The notes under the pieces are model-generated. The model was not told where the DNA came from, searched no databases, and worked only from the letters and a program-made list of their open reading frames with translations. Shown here piece by piece: positions 15,634 to 25,832 of a DNA stretch of 64,000 nucleotides; positions within the stretch are counted from its first letter, which is position 1; every line of letters starts with the position of its first letter. Location: positions 1,488,001 to 1,552,000 of the forward strand of contig CAVUMC010000002.1 in NCBI GenBank assembly GCA_963742535.1, in the 5' to 3' direction. The stretch comes from VRUE01 sp963742535. Lineage in GTDB: Bacteria > Actinomycetota > Thermoleophilia > Solirubrobacterales > 70-9. The position numbers and the translations under genes are program-made.

Positions 15634-16605
15634 ATGCCCTTCCCCTCCACTCGCATGCGGCGCCTGCGCCGCACGGAGGCTCTGCGCAGCTTGGTTCGCG
15701 AGACAGAGCTTTCGCCACGCCATTTGATCCAGCCCCTTTTCGTCGTCGCTGGCGAGAACGTGCGCGAGGACGTCGATTCGATGCCGGGCGTCGAGCGCTT
15801 CTCGATCTCCGAGCTGGTCGCCGAGGCGACCGAGATCGCCAGCGCCGGCATCGGCGCGGTGCTGCTCTTCGGCGTGCCGGCGAGCAAGGACGAGTCGGGC
15901 ACGGGCGCCTACGACGATGAGGGCATCGTGCAGATGGCGGTGCGGGCGTTGAAGGAGGCGCACCCGGACCTGACCGTGATCACCGACGTCTGTCTCTGCG
16001 AGTACACCTCGCACGGCCACTGCGGTTTCGTCCGCGACGGCGAGGTCGACAACGACATCACGGTCGAGCTGCTCGCCAAGGTCGCGATCTCCCACGCGGA
16101 GGCGGGCGCCGACGCGGTCGCTCCCAGCGACATGATGGACGGCCGGGTCGGCACGATCCGCCACCAGCTCGACGAGGAGGGCCACGCGGGCGTGCCGATC
16201 ATCGCCTACAGCGCCAAGTACGCCTCCGCCTTCTACGGCCCCTTCCGCGACGCTGCCGAGTCGACGCCGGAGTTCGGCGACCGCCGTGGCTACCAGATGG
16301 ATCCCGCCAACGCCGCCGAAGCGGTGCGCGAGGCCGAGCTCGACCTCGAAGAGGGCGCCGACATGCTGATGGTGAAGCCGGCAACGCCCTACCTCGACGT
16401 CGTGCGCAGAGTCAAGGAGGCGACGGGAGCACCACTCGCTGCCTACCAGGTCTCCGGCGAGTACTCGATGCTGAAGGCTGCGGCCGAACGGGGTTGGATC
16501 GACGAGCGCACCGCGGTGCTGGAGACGCTGACCTCGATCCGCCGCGCCGGCGCCGACGCGATCATCACCTACTACGCCAAGGAGGCCGCCGCATGGCTTC
16601 GGTAA
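15634..16605 (+). CDS. hemB: Porphobilinogen synthase (delta-aminolevulinic acid dehydratase)
   Basis: A 323-residue enzyme joining two 5-aminolevulinates to porphobilinogen in tetrapyrrole synthesis. Seen: RRLRRTEALRSLVRETEL at the start, the metal-site region DVCLCEYTSHGHCG, the first active-site Lys region APSDMMDGRVGTIR with AYSAKYASAFYGPFR, and the Schiff-base lysine in MLMVKPATPYLD. A TAAACT box lies 9 nt before the ATG. It overlaps the next gene by 13 nt and heads a heme/respiration operon. Confidence 0.96.
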   Translation: MPFPSTRMRRLRRTEALRSLVRETELSPRHLIQPLFVVAGENVREDVDSMPGVERFSISELVAEATEIASAGIGAVLLFGVPASKDESGTGAYDDEGIVQMAVRALKEAHPDLTVITDVCLCEYTSHGHCGFVRDGEVDNDITVELLAKVAISHAEAGADAVAPSDMMDGRVGTIRHQLDEEGHAGVPIIAYSAKYASAFYGPFRDAAESTPEFGDRRGYQMDPANAAEAVREAELDLEEGADMLMVKPATPYLDVVRRVKEATGAPLAAYQVSGEYSMLKAAAERGWIDERTAVLETLTSIRRAGADAIITYYAKEAAAWLR

Positions 16606-17670
16606 AGGTTCCCCAGTCGAAGGCCCGCTCGCGCAAGGACGGCGCGGCGATCCCGCTTGACGAGACCGACAAGCGGCTGATGAACCTGCTGCAGTCGAGC
16701 TTCCCGCTCGACCCCGAGCCCTTCGCCCTCGTCGCCTCCGAGGCGGAGTTGGAGCTCGACGAGGTGCTCGCCCGCACCAACCGCCTGCTGGAGGGGCGGA
16801 TCATCCGTGAGATCACGCCGATCTTCGACACCCGCGCCCTCGGCTACGAGTCGATGCTGGTCGCCGCCAAGGTCGACTCCGAGCACCCGCAGCGGGCGGC
16901 CCAGGTCGTCAACTCGCACCCGGGCGTCTCGCACAACTACCTGCGCACTCACGACTTCAACCTCTGGTTCACGATCGCCACCCCGCCCGACTCCGAGCTT
17001 GGCCTGGCCGGCACGCTCGAGGTGCTGATGCGTGAGACCGGCGCCGAGTCGATGCGCGAGCTGCCGACCCTGACCCTGTTCAAGATCAATATGAACCTGG
17101 AGATGGAGAAGGGCACCGAGACCCTGGCCAGCGCGGTCGAGGCCGCGGTGCCGCGCGAGCTCGACGCGCAGCCCTACGACGAGCGCGACATGGCCGTGAT
17201 CCGTGCGCTGCAGGGACCGATGGAGGCCGTTGAGCGGCCCTACGACGCCGCCGCGGCCGAGGTCGGGATGACGACCGAGGAGTTGCTCGCCCACCTCGGC
17301 GGCATGGTCGAGCGCAAGCTGCTGCGCCGGGTTGCCGCGATCCTCTTCCACCGCCGCGCCGGCTTCTCCGCCAACGGCATGGGCGTCTGGAAGGTGCCCG
17401 AGGCCGAGATCATGACCACCGGCGCCCACATGGCCTCCTTCCGCGGCATCTCCCACTGCTACCAGCGCCCCACATATGAGGACTGGCCCTACAGCGTCTT
17501 CACCATGGCCCACGGCCGCTCCAAGGAGGAGTGCGACGCGATCCTCGACTCGATCGCCGCGGAGTGCGGCATGGGCCCCGACGACCGGGCCACCCTCTAC
17601 TCCTCGACCGAGTACAAGAAGATCCGCCTGCACTACTTCACTGACGAGTACCGGCGCTGGGAGGAAGAGC

Positions 17671-17678
<8 letters not shown>
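16593..17678 (+). CDS. Fused siroheme decarboxylase-like protein (AhbA-AhbB type, Lrp/AsnC fold)
   Basis: A 361-residue protein made of two AsnC/Lrp-like halves. Each half has a winged-helix segment (first LMNLLQSSFPLDPEPF, second VIRALQGPMEAVERPYD) and an AsnC-type ligand domain. The halves carry the hallmarks of siroheme decarboxylase subunits: NSHPGVSHNYLRTHDFNLWF in the first and GISHCYQRPTYEDWPY in the second. In AhbA/AhbB these decarboxylate siroheme in the alternative heme route; NirD/L/G/H do the same for heme d1. Here both subunit types seem to be one chain. ATG 16593 has AAGGAGG just upstream. Being between hemB and hemL supports a tetrapyrrole role; enzyme versus heme-sensing regulator cannot be decided from sequence. 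Confidence 0.8.
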
Positions 17679-18941
<1,263 letters not shown>

Positions 18942-18945
<4 letters not shown>

Positions 18946-19412
18946 ACGCACCTACGGCGAGCGACGTCAACCCCAATCGCGCACTCGAACGACTGGCGGG
19001 CAGCCTGCGCAAGGGAGCCACCCCGATCTCTCCCCACGTTGTCGACTCCGACGAGCGCCCGGTCTTCGGCCTGCTTGCCGCGTTGGGCCCGCGCTCGGCG
19101 GCGGCTCCAGCCGAGTACGCGCTGGTGGTCGAGGCGGTGCGTGAGGGCTACCTGCTCCATTACGGCGAGCCCCGGCTCCTGCGCGGTCACGACGACGACC
19201 TCGCCCTGCTTGCCGGCGACTATCTCTACGCCCTCGGCATCGAGCGCCTCGCTGCTCTCGGCGACGCCAGCGCCATCGCCGTGCTCGGCGAGTTGATTGG
19301 TCGCTGTGCCCAGTTGCACACAGAAGATCGCGCCGCGGAGGCGCCGGCACTCTGGCGCGCGGCGGCGTTTGCCGTGGGGGGCCGCGACCATGGCGACCTC
19401 CCAGCGGCGTGA
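18942..19412 (+). CDS. Polyprenyl-synthase-like small protein, probably non-catalytic
   Basis: A 156-residue protein. The segment HDDDLALLAGDYLYALGIERLAALGD resembles the helices of trans-prenyl diphosphate synthases around AVLAGDALLALAFELL, but the paired Asp-rich DDxxD motifs needed for catalysis are absent and it is half the normal length. It overlaps the hemL stop (GTGA) and sits before the Rieske gene, in the same operon that ends with a full-length polyprenyl synthase. A partner or relict subunit is possible; function unknown. Confidence 0.65.
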
Positions 19413-19439
19413 GTCAATAGACTCCGTTCTTCTAGAGGT

Positions 19440-20120
19440 TTGAGTTTGAGCGACGACGCGGACAAGCAGAACGGGGCCGAGGCAACCGGCAGGCCTGAGC
19501 GGCCGGCACCGGAGCCTCCTGGCTATTTCGAGGGCGAGTCGATGACTCGCCGCAAGGCCTTCACGGTTGCCGTGCAGGGTCTCGGCGGCCTGGCCGGCGC
19601 CGCAATCGTCCTGCCCGCCGTCGGCTTTGCGGTGGCGCCGATCTTCCACCGCGGCAAGGAGCGTTGGGAGGCGATCGGCCCGGTCAACGACTTCGTCGAA
19701 GACACCTATCGCCAGGTCGTCTTCACTGAAACCGAGTCGATCGGCGACGCCGGCAAGACCACGGCCTACGTGCGCAAGAGCTCGAAGCAATTGGGCGAGG
19801 AACCGGGCAAGTTCGTCGCCGTCTCCAACCGCTGTGCCCACCTTGGCTGCCCAGTTCGCTTCGTCGAGGCGGCCGGCAACTTCATCTGCCCCTGTCACGG
19901 TGGCGTCTACGACTTTCAGGGCAAGCGCATCGGCGGCCCACCGGTGCGGCCCCTCGACCAGTTCCAGACCCGCGTTCGCAGCGGCCAGGTCGAGGTCGGG
20001 CCCCGCTACAGCGTCACCTCACAGCTGGAGCCGGTCCGCGCCCGCGACCCCGGGGAGTTCACCGGCGGGGTCTGGGAATATCTGTATCCGCCGCGTCCGT
20101 CCACCTTCCCACCACCATGA
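19440..20120 (+). CDS. qcrA: Rieske iron-sulfur subunit of the bc complex
   Basis: A 226-residue menaquinol:cytochrome c reductase subunit. After a hydrophilic N-terminus comes the anchor (MTRRKAFTVAVQGLGGLAGA, with an RR pair compatible with Tat export), then the Rieske fold with CAHLGCPVRF and CPCHGGVYDFQG, which hold the 2Fe-2S cluster through two Cys and two His. The start is TTG 19440 or, with a better-spaced GAGG, TTG 19446. It is followed by the two cytochrome b parts. Confidence 0.93.
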   Translation: MSLSDDADKQNGAEATGRPERPAPEPPGYFEGESMTRRKAFTVAVQGLGGLAGAAIVLPAVGFAVAPIFHRGKERWEAIGPVNDFVEDTYRQVVFTETESIGDAGKTTAYVRKSSKQLGEEPGKFVAVSNRCAHLGCPVRFVEAAGNFICPCHGGVYDFQGKRIGGPPVRPLDQFQTRVRSGQVEVGPRYSVTSQLEPVRARDPGEFTGGVWEYLYPPRPSTFPPP

Positions 20121-20128
20121 GCTAGTCG

Positions 20129-21037
20129 ATGAAGCTTGACTCCCTCATTCCCGCTCCACTGCGCAAACCGGCCAAGCCGGGAACGAGCAATGGCGCCAAG
20201 GCTCCTGCCCCGGCTGACCTGAAGACGTCACCGCCCGAGCGTCCCTCCGACGCCAAACGCCTCGCCGACAAGGCGATCGAGGCCCCGGTCGACGTTCTCG
20301 CCTGGGTCGATCAGCGCACCGCCGCCACCGGCTTCCTCACCGGCATGCTCTATCGCAAGGTGCCGAAGGGGACCAACTGGTTCTACACGCTCGGCTCCGC
20401 GACCCTGATCGCCTTCATCTCACAGGCGATCACCGGCGTCTTCCTGGCGATGTACTACTCGCCTTCGACGACCCAGGCCTACGCCTCGATCGCCCACATC
20501 AACAACGACGTCTTCCTCGGCCAGCTCGTCCACGGCATGCACAAGTGGGGCTCGAGCGTGATGGTGATCCTGATCTTCCTGCACATGGGCCGCACCTTCT
20601 TCTTCGGCGCCTACAAGTACCCGCGCGAGCTCAACTGGGTGATCGGCGTGGTGCTGCTGATCCTGACGATGACGATGGCTTTCACCGGCTATCTGCTGCC
20701 CTTCGATCAGCGCTCCTACTGGGCTTCGATCGTCGGCATCAACATCAACGGCACAGGCCCCGTCATCGGGCCCTACCTGAGCGACTTCTTGCGCGCCGGG
20801 CCGGAGCTGGGAGCGACAACCCTCTCGCGCTTCTACGCGATTCACATGCTGCTCGTTCCCGGCGCGATCATCGCGATGATCGGCGCCCACATGTACCTGG
20901 TGGTCAAGCTCGGCACCACGGCGCCGCCCTGGCTCAAAGCCAATAAGCCAAAAAACGCGGCCCCGGTCTCCCAACTTGATGCCGGCGTCGAGGGCAACGG
21001 CGGCGCCCCGGGCAACGGAGCGTCGGCAAGCGCATGA
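20129..21037 (+). CDS. qcrB: Cytochrome b (b6-type N-terminal half)
   Basis: A 302-residue cytochrome b6-like subunit with a proline/alanine-rich N-terminal extension of ~60 residues and four membrane helices. The heme-ligand histidine pairs are visible in VHGMHKWGSSVMVILIFLHM and in FYAIHMLLVPGAIIAMIGAH. The quinol site lies near FTGYLLPFDQ. The size matches split b6-type proteins (Bacillus QcrB) rather than the long QcrB of Mycobacterium or Streptomyces. A Gly/Ala-rich tail ends the chain; the stop overlaps the next ATG. Confidence 0.93.
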   Translation: MKLDSLIPAPLRKPAKPGTSNGAKAPAPADLKTSPPERPSDAKRLADKAIEAPVDVLAWVDQRTAATGFLTGMLYRKVPKGTNWFYTLGSATLIAFISQAITGVFLAMYYSPSTTQAYASIAHINNDVFLGQLVHGMHKWGSSVMVILIFLHMGRTFFFGAYKYPRELNWVIGVVLLILTMTMAFTGYLLPFDQRSYWASIVGININGTGPVIGPYLSDFLRAGPELGATTLSRFYAIHMLLVPGAIIAMIGAHMYLVVKLGTTAPPWLKANKPKNAAPVSQLDAGVEGNGGAPGNGASASA

Positions 21038-21735
21038 AGGCGACGGATAAGCAGGCATACCTCGAGGAGTACGAGCTGCTGAAGAAGAAGGGCAAGCCCT
21101 TCTTCCCCTACGCGGTGCTCAAGGACTCGGCGATGATGCTCGCCGTAGTCGGCGTGATCATCCTGATGTCGGTCCTGCTCGGCGCCGAGCAGGGGCCTAA
21201 GGCCGATCCGACCACGACCACCTACGTGCCACGTCCCGAGTGGTACTTCTTCTTCCTCTTCGAGCTCCTGCGCGTGATCAAGCCGCCGGAGCTGGTCCCG
21301 ATCGCCACCATCGGCGTTCCCACGATCTGCATGGTCCTCCTCCTCCTGCTGCCGTTCTATGACCGCGGCCCGGAGCGGAATCCGATCCGCCGCCCGATCG
21401 CGACGACGGCCGGGATCCTGACGATCATCGCCATGGCCTACCTGACTTTCCTCGGCGCCACTGGCGGCTCGCCGACCGAGATCGACATGAAGGTGGCACC
21501 CCAATACGAAGCCGGTAAGGAGGTCGTTGCCGGCTCGGGCTGCCTGGCTTGCCACAAGCTGGGCGAGAACGGCAACAACGGCCCGGGTCCCGAACTGACC
21601 CACATCGCCCAGCGCATCCCGCGCGCCGCGATCATCCGCTCGATTGAGATTGGGCCCGGCATCATGCCCTCCTTCCGTGACCTGCCGCCGAAGAAGCTCA
21701 ACGAGCTCGCCAACTTCCTCTCCTCGCTCGATTAG
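21034..21735 (+). CDS. qcrC: Subunit IV fused to monoheme cytochrome c
   Basis: A 233-residue protein. The N-terminal part is subunit IV of cytochrome b (three helices, with the PEWYFFFLFELLR signature carrying the PEWY motif of the Qo site). The C-terminal part is a small cytochrome c with heme-binding CLACH and an axial Met candidate in GPGIMPSF. This subunit IV-cytochrome c fusion is known from Bacillus QcrC. It completes the three-gene bc complex that passes electrons from menaquinol onward. Confidence 0.93.
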   Translation: MKATDKQAYLEEYELLKKKGKPFFPYAVLKDSAMMLAVVGVIILMSVLLGAEQGPKADPTTTTYVPRPEWYFFFLFELLRVIKPPELVPIATIGVPTICMVLLLLLPFYDRGPERNPIRRPIATTAGILTIIAMAYLTFLGATGGSPTEIDMKVAPQYEAGKEVVAGSGCLACHKLGENGNNGPGPELTHIAQRIPRAAIIRSIEIGPGIMPSFRDLPPKKLNELANFLSSLD

Positions 21736-21745
21736 AGCGGGGCGC

Positions 21746-21751
21746 TAGCCT
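21746..21751 (+). promoter_or_regulatory. Possible -10 box before menG
   Basis: TAGCCT lies 9 nt before the menG ATG, the second of two recurring spacings in this window. It could give an internal promoter in the respiratory operon. Confidence 0.25.
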
Positions 21752-21760
21752 GAGGCCCTG

Positions 21761-22489
21761 ATGGCCGGAACCACCAAGCCCTCCCGCGACTCGACCCAGT
21801 TCGCGGGGCAGGTCAATCGCATGTTCGACCGCGTCGCCGGTCGCTACGACGCGCTCAACTCGGTGATGACGGCGGGTTTGCACCACCGCTGGCGCGAGCG
21901 CGCCGGTGATCGGGCCGAGCTGAAGGCGGGCGAATCCGCCCTCGACGTCTGCTGTGGCACCGGCGACCTCACGCTCGAGCTGGCAGGCCGGGTGGCACCG
22001 GGAGGGCATGTGGTCGGCTGCGACTTCTCTGAGCCGATGCTCGACCTCGCTCGTGAGAAGGCACGCGAGCGCGGCGCCGATGGCGTTCGCTTTGAGTGGG
22101 CCGACGCGCTCAGCCTGCCCTACGATGCCGGTCGCTTCGACGCCGTCACGGTCGGCTTTGGAATCCGCAACCTGGCCGACTTGGAGCGGGGTTTGGCGGA
22201 GATGGCCCGAGTGTTGCGTCCGGGGGGGAGGCTCGTAGTGCTGGAGATCACCCAGCCCACTCGGCCGCCGCTATCGACCTTCTTCTCGCTCTGGTTTGAC
22301 CGCATCGTGCCGCTGCTCGGCAGCTTCTCCGACGACTCCGAGGCCTACACCTACCTGCCGGAGTCGGTGCGCAGCTTTCCCAACCCCCGCCGCCTGGCCG
22401 AGCTGATGCACGACGCGGGCATTGAGCGCGTTCGCTGGACTGTTCTCGCCGGTGGGATCATCGCGATCCACAGCGGCATTCGCGGGTGA
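21761..22489 (+). CDS. menG: Demethylmenaquinone methyltransferase
   Basis: A 242-residue UbiE/MenG-type SAM methyltransferase, the last step of menaquinone synthesis. Seen: VNRMFDRVAGRYDALNSVMT, SAM motif LDVCCGTGDLTLELA, FDAVTVGFGIRNLADLERG and GGRLVVLEIT, all family-defining. It follows the bc complex that uses the quinol, and overlaps the prenyl synthase gene by 4 nt (GTGA). Confidence 0.94.
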   Translation: MAGTTKPSRDSTQFAGQVNRMFDRVAGRYDALNSVMTAGLHHRWRERAGDRAELKAGESALDVCCGTGDLTLELAGRVAPGGHVVGCDFSEPMLDLAREKARERGADGVRFEWADALSLPYDAGRFDAVTVGFGIRNLADLERGLAEMARVLRPGGRLVVLEITQPTRPPLSTFFSLWFDRIVPLLGSFSDDSEAYTYLPESVRSFPNPRRLAELMHDAGIERVRWTVLAGGIIAIHSGIRG

Positions 22490-23451
22490 CCAGGCCCTCC
22501 GCCGTACCGCCGCCTGTCACCGCGGTGCTCGACGCCTCCAGTCGCTGGTTGCCAGCACGGTTGGGCCAAGCCGAGGATCTGCTGCGGGCGCAGAGCGATG
22601 GCTTTGGCGACCTACTCGCCGCTGACGCAGAAGCCACGCTCTCGGCTGGTGGCAAGCGCTTGCGGCCACTGTTGGTGCTGCTTTGCGCTGGCGCCGACGG
22701 AGGGGAGGAGTCGGTGCGCGCCGCCGCCGCGATCGAGCTCGTCCACATGGCGACCTTGGTCCACGATGACATCCTCGATGCTGCGCCGCTGCGCCGCGGC
22801 GTTCCCACCGTAGTGGCCCGCTCCGGCGCCGCGCGGGCGGTCGCGGTGGGCGACCTGCTCTTCTCGCGTGCGTTTGCCCTGCTTGCTCAACATCGCGATA
22901 CCGATGCCGTCGCCCTGCTTGCGGCCGCCTCCGTCGCGCTGGCGCAAGGAGAGCTCGCCCAGCGCCAGGACGTCTTCAACACCGGCATCTCTGAACAGCG
23001 CTACCTGGAGCGCTGCCGACTGAAGACCGCCACGCTCTTTCGCTGCGCTTGCCTGATGGGCCACGAGTCCGTGGCACTGGGGGAGTTCGGCGCTGAGATC
23101 GGCCTCGCCTTTCAGCTCCTCGACGATGTTCTCGACGTCTCCGGCCCGGCCGAGCGCACCGGTAAGGCACGGGGGACCGACTTGCTCGATGGCACCGTGA
23201 CCCTGCCGCTGATCCTCGCCGCCGAGCGCGATCCCGACCTGCGCAACGTCGACCTGCACGGCCTCGATTCCGATTCGGCCGAGAGCCTTTGCGATCGCAT
23301 CGCCGCCACCAGCGTCCTCGATGAAGTCCGCACCCGGGCGCTGGAGATGGTCGCCGCGGCGAAGCAGAAGCTCACCTCTGACGACTTCGATGCGGAGCAG
23401 CGCCAACTGCTTGGTCTCGTCGCCGACGGCGTCGTGCAGCGTTACTCGTAG
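22486..23451 (+). CDS. Polyprenyl (menaquinone side-chain) diphosphate synthase
   Basis: A 321-residue trans-prenyltransferase. Both Asp-rich motifs are present: LVHDDILDAAPLRRG (first) and FQLLDDVLDVSG (second), with GGKRLRPLLVLL before them. It elongates isoprenoid diphosphates, here most likely for the menaquinone tail because it overlaps menG. Product chain length cannot be read with confidence. GTG start at 22486. Confidence 0.9.
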   Translation: MTRPSAVPPPVTAVLDASSRWLPARLGQAEDLLRAQSDGFGDLLAADAEATLSAGGKRLRPLLVLLCAGADGGEESVRAAAAIELVHMATLVHDDILDAAPLRRGVPTVVARSGAARAVAVGDLLFSRAFALLAQHRDTDAVALLAAASVALAQGELAQRQDVFNTGISEQRYLERCRLKTATLFRCACLMGHESVALGEFGAEIGLAFQLLDDVLDVSGPAERTGKARGTDLLDGTVTLPLILAAERDPDLRNVDLHGLDSDSAESLCDRIAATSVLDEVRTRALEMVAAAKQKLTSDDFDAEQRQLLGLVADGVVQRYS

Positions 23452-23468
23452 ACAGGCGCCGGGAACGG

Positions 23469-23802
23469 CTAGCGAAAGTCGTCGGCCGTGATCAAATCGG
23501 CCTCGAGCGCAACGGCAAAGGTGTCGACGACAAACTGCATGTTCTCGTGCTCGAGCGTCTTCAACACCTCGCAGAGGGCGCGGGTGCCGAGGTCGAGCTC
23601 TTCGTCGAAAGCGTCGATCGCGGTTTCGGCGTGGACCTCCTCGCTGCGCCATTCGCACTTCGGGGCAGCGGCGCCAGAGGCGCCAGTGACCGCGATTCCC
23701 GGCCTGCTCCCAGCAGGTCGGCTGAACCAGGGTCGAGCTGCAGCGCGGGCAGACGTGGAGGGCGACGGTGGTCTCGGTCTGGCTGGCGCGTGCATCTCTC
23801 AT
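23469..23802 (-). pseudogene. Small zinc-ribbon protein gene with a one-base frameshift
   Basis: The minus strand encodes, in two frames, a family-like small protein: MRDARASQTETTVALHVCPR...VQPTCWEQAG from ATG 23802, then after a shift CEWRSEEVHAETAIDAFDEE and ...LITADDF. The two parts would join at CP(E)CEW, giving the second CxxC of a zinc ribbon, if one G near 23660 is removed. The span is 334 nt, exactly one base more than a 110-residue gene. Similar Cys-rich proteins are frequent in Actinobacteria, function unknown. It may be a true frameshift or a sequence error. Confidence 0.6.
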
Positions 23803-23808
23803 GCCTGC

Positions 23809-23814
23809 ACTATC
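23809..23814 (-). promoter_or_regulatory. Candidate -10 box for the zinc-ribbon gene
   Basis: On the minus strand GATAGT lies exactly 6 nt before the ATG at 23802, the leaderless spacing seen elsewhere. Confidence 0.3.
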
Positions 23815-23940
23815 GAACCCGCGAAGCGATCGATCCATCCGCACTTTCGCGTAAAGACGCGAGAAAGCACGATTACCGGGTAGGCCAGAACCCCAATTAG
23901 ATGTGAGGCGAAACGTGATCCGATCGGGTGGGGCGGTCGT

Positions 23941-23946
23941 TACCAT
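23941..23946 (+). promoter_or_regulatory. Candidate -10 box for tatA, leaderless
   Basis: TACCAT lies exactly 6 nt before the tatA ATG at 23953; no Shine-Dalgarno is present between them. Confidence 0.45.
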
Positions 23947-23952
23947 GGGGCC

Positions 23953-24213
23953 ATGCCAAACATTGGACCAATGGAGCTCGCGATCGTTCTGATCATCGCC
24001 CTTGTCGTCTTCGGCCCCAAACGCTTGCCGGAGCTGGGCAAATCGCTCGGCAAAGGAATCCGCGAGTTCCGTGGATCGGTCAGTGGCGAGAGCCACGACG
24101 AGCCGGTGCGGCCGGAGGCAATCGAGCCGCCACAGGCCCCCGTTGAACCACCGAAGCCCCCTGTCGGCAAGGGAGCCGAGGAGGGCGAGACGGTCGCTCA
24201 CGATCGCCCCTAG
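23953..24213 (+). CDS. tatA: Sec-independent translocase TatA
   Basis: An 86-residue TatA/E protein that forms the pore part of the twin-arginine system. One N-terminal helix (MELAIVLIIALVVFG) is followed by the conserved FGPKRLPELGKSLGKGIREF amphipathic helix and an acidic, proline-rich tail. It is 9 nt before tatC. The Rieske protein upstream is one plausible substrate of the system. Confidence 0.95.
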   Translation: MPNIGPMELAIVLIIALVVFGPKRLPELGKSLGKGIREFRGSVSGESHDEPVRPEAIEPPQAPVEPPKPPVGKGAEEGETVAHDRP

Positions 24214-24222
24214 GAATTAACC

Positions 24223-24993
24223 ATGGCCCGGATGAGGCCGGTCTCCCATGAGGATCAGTTGTCGCTCGTCGAGCATCTCGACGAGCTGCGCACCCGTATC
24301 GTCGTCTGCCTCGTCGTGGTCGGCGTTGCCCTCGCCCTCTGCTTCTGGCAGAACCACCTGCTGCTGGAAATTGCCGCCGGCCCGCTGCCTGACAATCACA
24401 AGCAGCTGATCACCTTCGGCGTCGCCGAGCCCTTCACGATCACCTTCACGGTCGCCGCCTACGGCGCCTTGGTGCTCTCGATGCCGGTGCTGCTCTACCA
24501 GCTCTACGCCTACATTTTGCCCGCCTTCAGCGAGCGCGAGCGCCGCGTCGTCCTGCCGGTCCTGCTGTTCGCCCCGGTCCTCTTCCTCGCCGGCATCGCC
24601 TTCGCCTACTTCGTCGTGATGCCGGCCGCGGTCAAGTTCCTGCTCGGCTTCAACGAAAGCCAGTTCAACATCCAGGTTCGGGCACGCGATTACTACAGCT
24701 TCTTCTCAACCACGATGCTCGCCGGCGGCGTCGTCTTTCAGCTGCCACTGGTGATTCTTGCCGTCACCCGGCTCGGCATCGTCAGCGTTGACCAGATCAC
24801 GCAGAACCGCCGTTACGCCTATTTGATCATCGCGATCGTCGCTGCTGCCCTACCCGGCGTCGACCCCGTCTCGATGCTCTTGGAGATGGTTCCCCTGCTT
24901 GTTCTGTTCGAGTTGAGTATCTTGATCGCTCGGGCTTTCGGTACGCCGAAGGCAGCGGGAGGAATGGCAAGGCCCTCGACTCAGGAACGGTGA
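24223..24993 (+). CDS. tatC: Sec-independent translocase TatC
   Basis: A 256-residue, six-helix receptor for twin-arginine signal peptides. The conserved N-terminal SLVEHLDELRTRI and the FGVAEPFTITFTV region (with the functionally important Glu of EPF) are present, as is the FAYFVVMPAAVKFLLGF segment. It pairs with tatA in one operon, and the next gene begins 6 nt after its stop. Confidence 0.95.
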   Translation: MARMRPVSHEDQLSLVEHLDELRTRIVVCLVVVGVALALCFWQNHLLLEIAAGPLPDNHKQLITFGVAEPFTITFTVAAYGALVLSMPVLLYQLYAYILPAFSERERRVVLPVLLFAPVLFLAGIAFAYFVVMPAAVKFLLGFNESQFNIQVRARDYYSFFSTTMLAGGVVFQLPLVILAVTRLGIVSVDQITQNRRYAYLIIAIVAAALPGVDPVSMLLEMVPLLVLFELSILIARAFGTPKAAGGMARPSTQER

Positions 24994-24999
24994 GAGCAG

Positions 25000-25800
25000 G
25001 TGGCAAATGACGAGCGACGGATGCTGTTCGACATCCGGGGACGGCGGAAGCATGTCGTCCGGGTCGTCTACGCGATTCTTGCCCTGCTTATGGGCGCCTC
25101 GCTCTTCCTCGTCGTCGGCCCTTTCAACATCGGCAATCTGGTCGGCAATGGCAGCACCACTTCCGCCGCCGAGGTTCTGCAGGAACAGGCGGAAAAGACC
25201 GAAGTAAAGCTACGGCGGAAACCTGAAGACGAAGTCCTGTTGGCCTCCTTGACCCGACAGCGGCTCTCGGCTGCCAACAGCCTCACGGAAGTCAACCCCG
25301 AAACCGGCGAAACTCTCTACACGCCGGAGGGGCGCCAGGAACTTCAGCGCGGGGTCGAAGTCTGGAACGCCTACCTGAAACAGAGCGAGGAACCGAAAGC
25401 GACGGTTGCCGCGCTCGCCTCTCAGGGGTATTTCGGCCTCGCCCAGACTTCGGCCTCCTTCGAAGAAGTGACTGAAAACATCAACGGTGCGGCCAAGGCA
25501 CAGCGGATCGCAGCCGAAGCTCAGCCGACGATCAACTCGCTGACGACGCTCGCCATCTACGAGTTCTACGCCGGCGACTTCGCTGCCGGCGATAAGGCGG
25601 TCAAGGAAGCTGAAGCGAAGGCGCCGGGCAAGGCCGAAGCGAAAGAAATCGGCAAACAGATGGCCGAATTCCGCAAACAGGGCAAAGCGCTCGAAGCACA
25701 GAAGAAGGCAGTTGCCAAGGAAGAAAAGAAACAGGGCAAAGAACGTCTGGAAAACCCCCTTGGCGGTCTCACGGGAAGCCCCAGCGGCCTCGGCGAATAG
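25000..25800 (+). CDS. Membrane-anchored TPR/coiled-coil protein
   Basis: A 266-residue protein with one N-terminal membrane helix (about residues 22-40, VYAILALLMGASLFLVVGPF) and an external helical domain. Repeated Ala/Glu/Lys helices look TPR-like, ending in a Lys/Glu-rich coiled coil (AEFRKQGKALEAQKKAVAKE). It is 6 nt after tatC, so it is likely cotranscribed and may assist envelope assembly or export; no known function. Codon use is odd: I count about 26 GAA to 5 GAG glutamate codons, against almost pure GAG in parB. GTG start. Confidence 0.7.
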   Translation: MANDERRMLFDIRGRRKHVVRVVYAILALLMGASLFLVVGPFNIGNLVGNGSTTSAAEVLQEQAEKTEVKLRRKPEDEVLLASLTRQRLSAANSLTEVNPETGETLYTPEGRQELQRGVEVWNAYLKQSEEPKATVAALASQGYFGLAQTSASFEEVTENINGAAKAQRIAAEAQPTINSLTTLAIYEFYAGDFAAGDKAVKEAEAKAPGKAEAKEIGKQMAEFRKQGKALEAQKKAVAKEEKKQGKERLENPLGGLTGSPSGLGE

Positions 25801-25832
25801 ACGCCCGACCCCCGGAGGACTAGGTGCGAGAG

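Noticed and set aside
13233..15920. An 895-codon open frame on the + strand
   Set aside because: It lies antisense to the ABC permease and ATPase genes, whose Walker and signature motifs are clear. Low-complexity Arg/Gln/Asp content is typical of antisense frames in GC-rich DNA.
22612..24201. A 529-codon open frame on the - strand
   Set aside because: Mostly antisense to the polyprenyl synthase gene. Only its segment from 23802 onward contains the zinc-ribbon start, which is reported separately.
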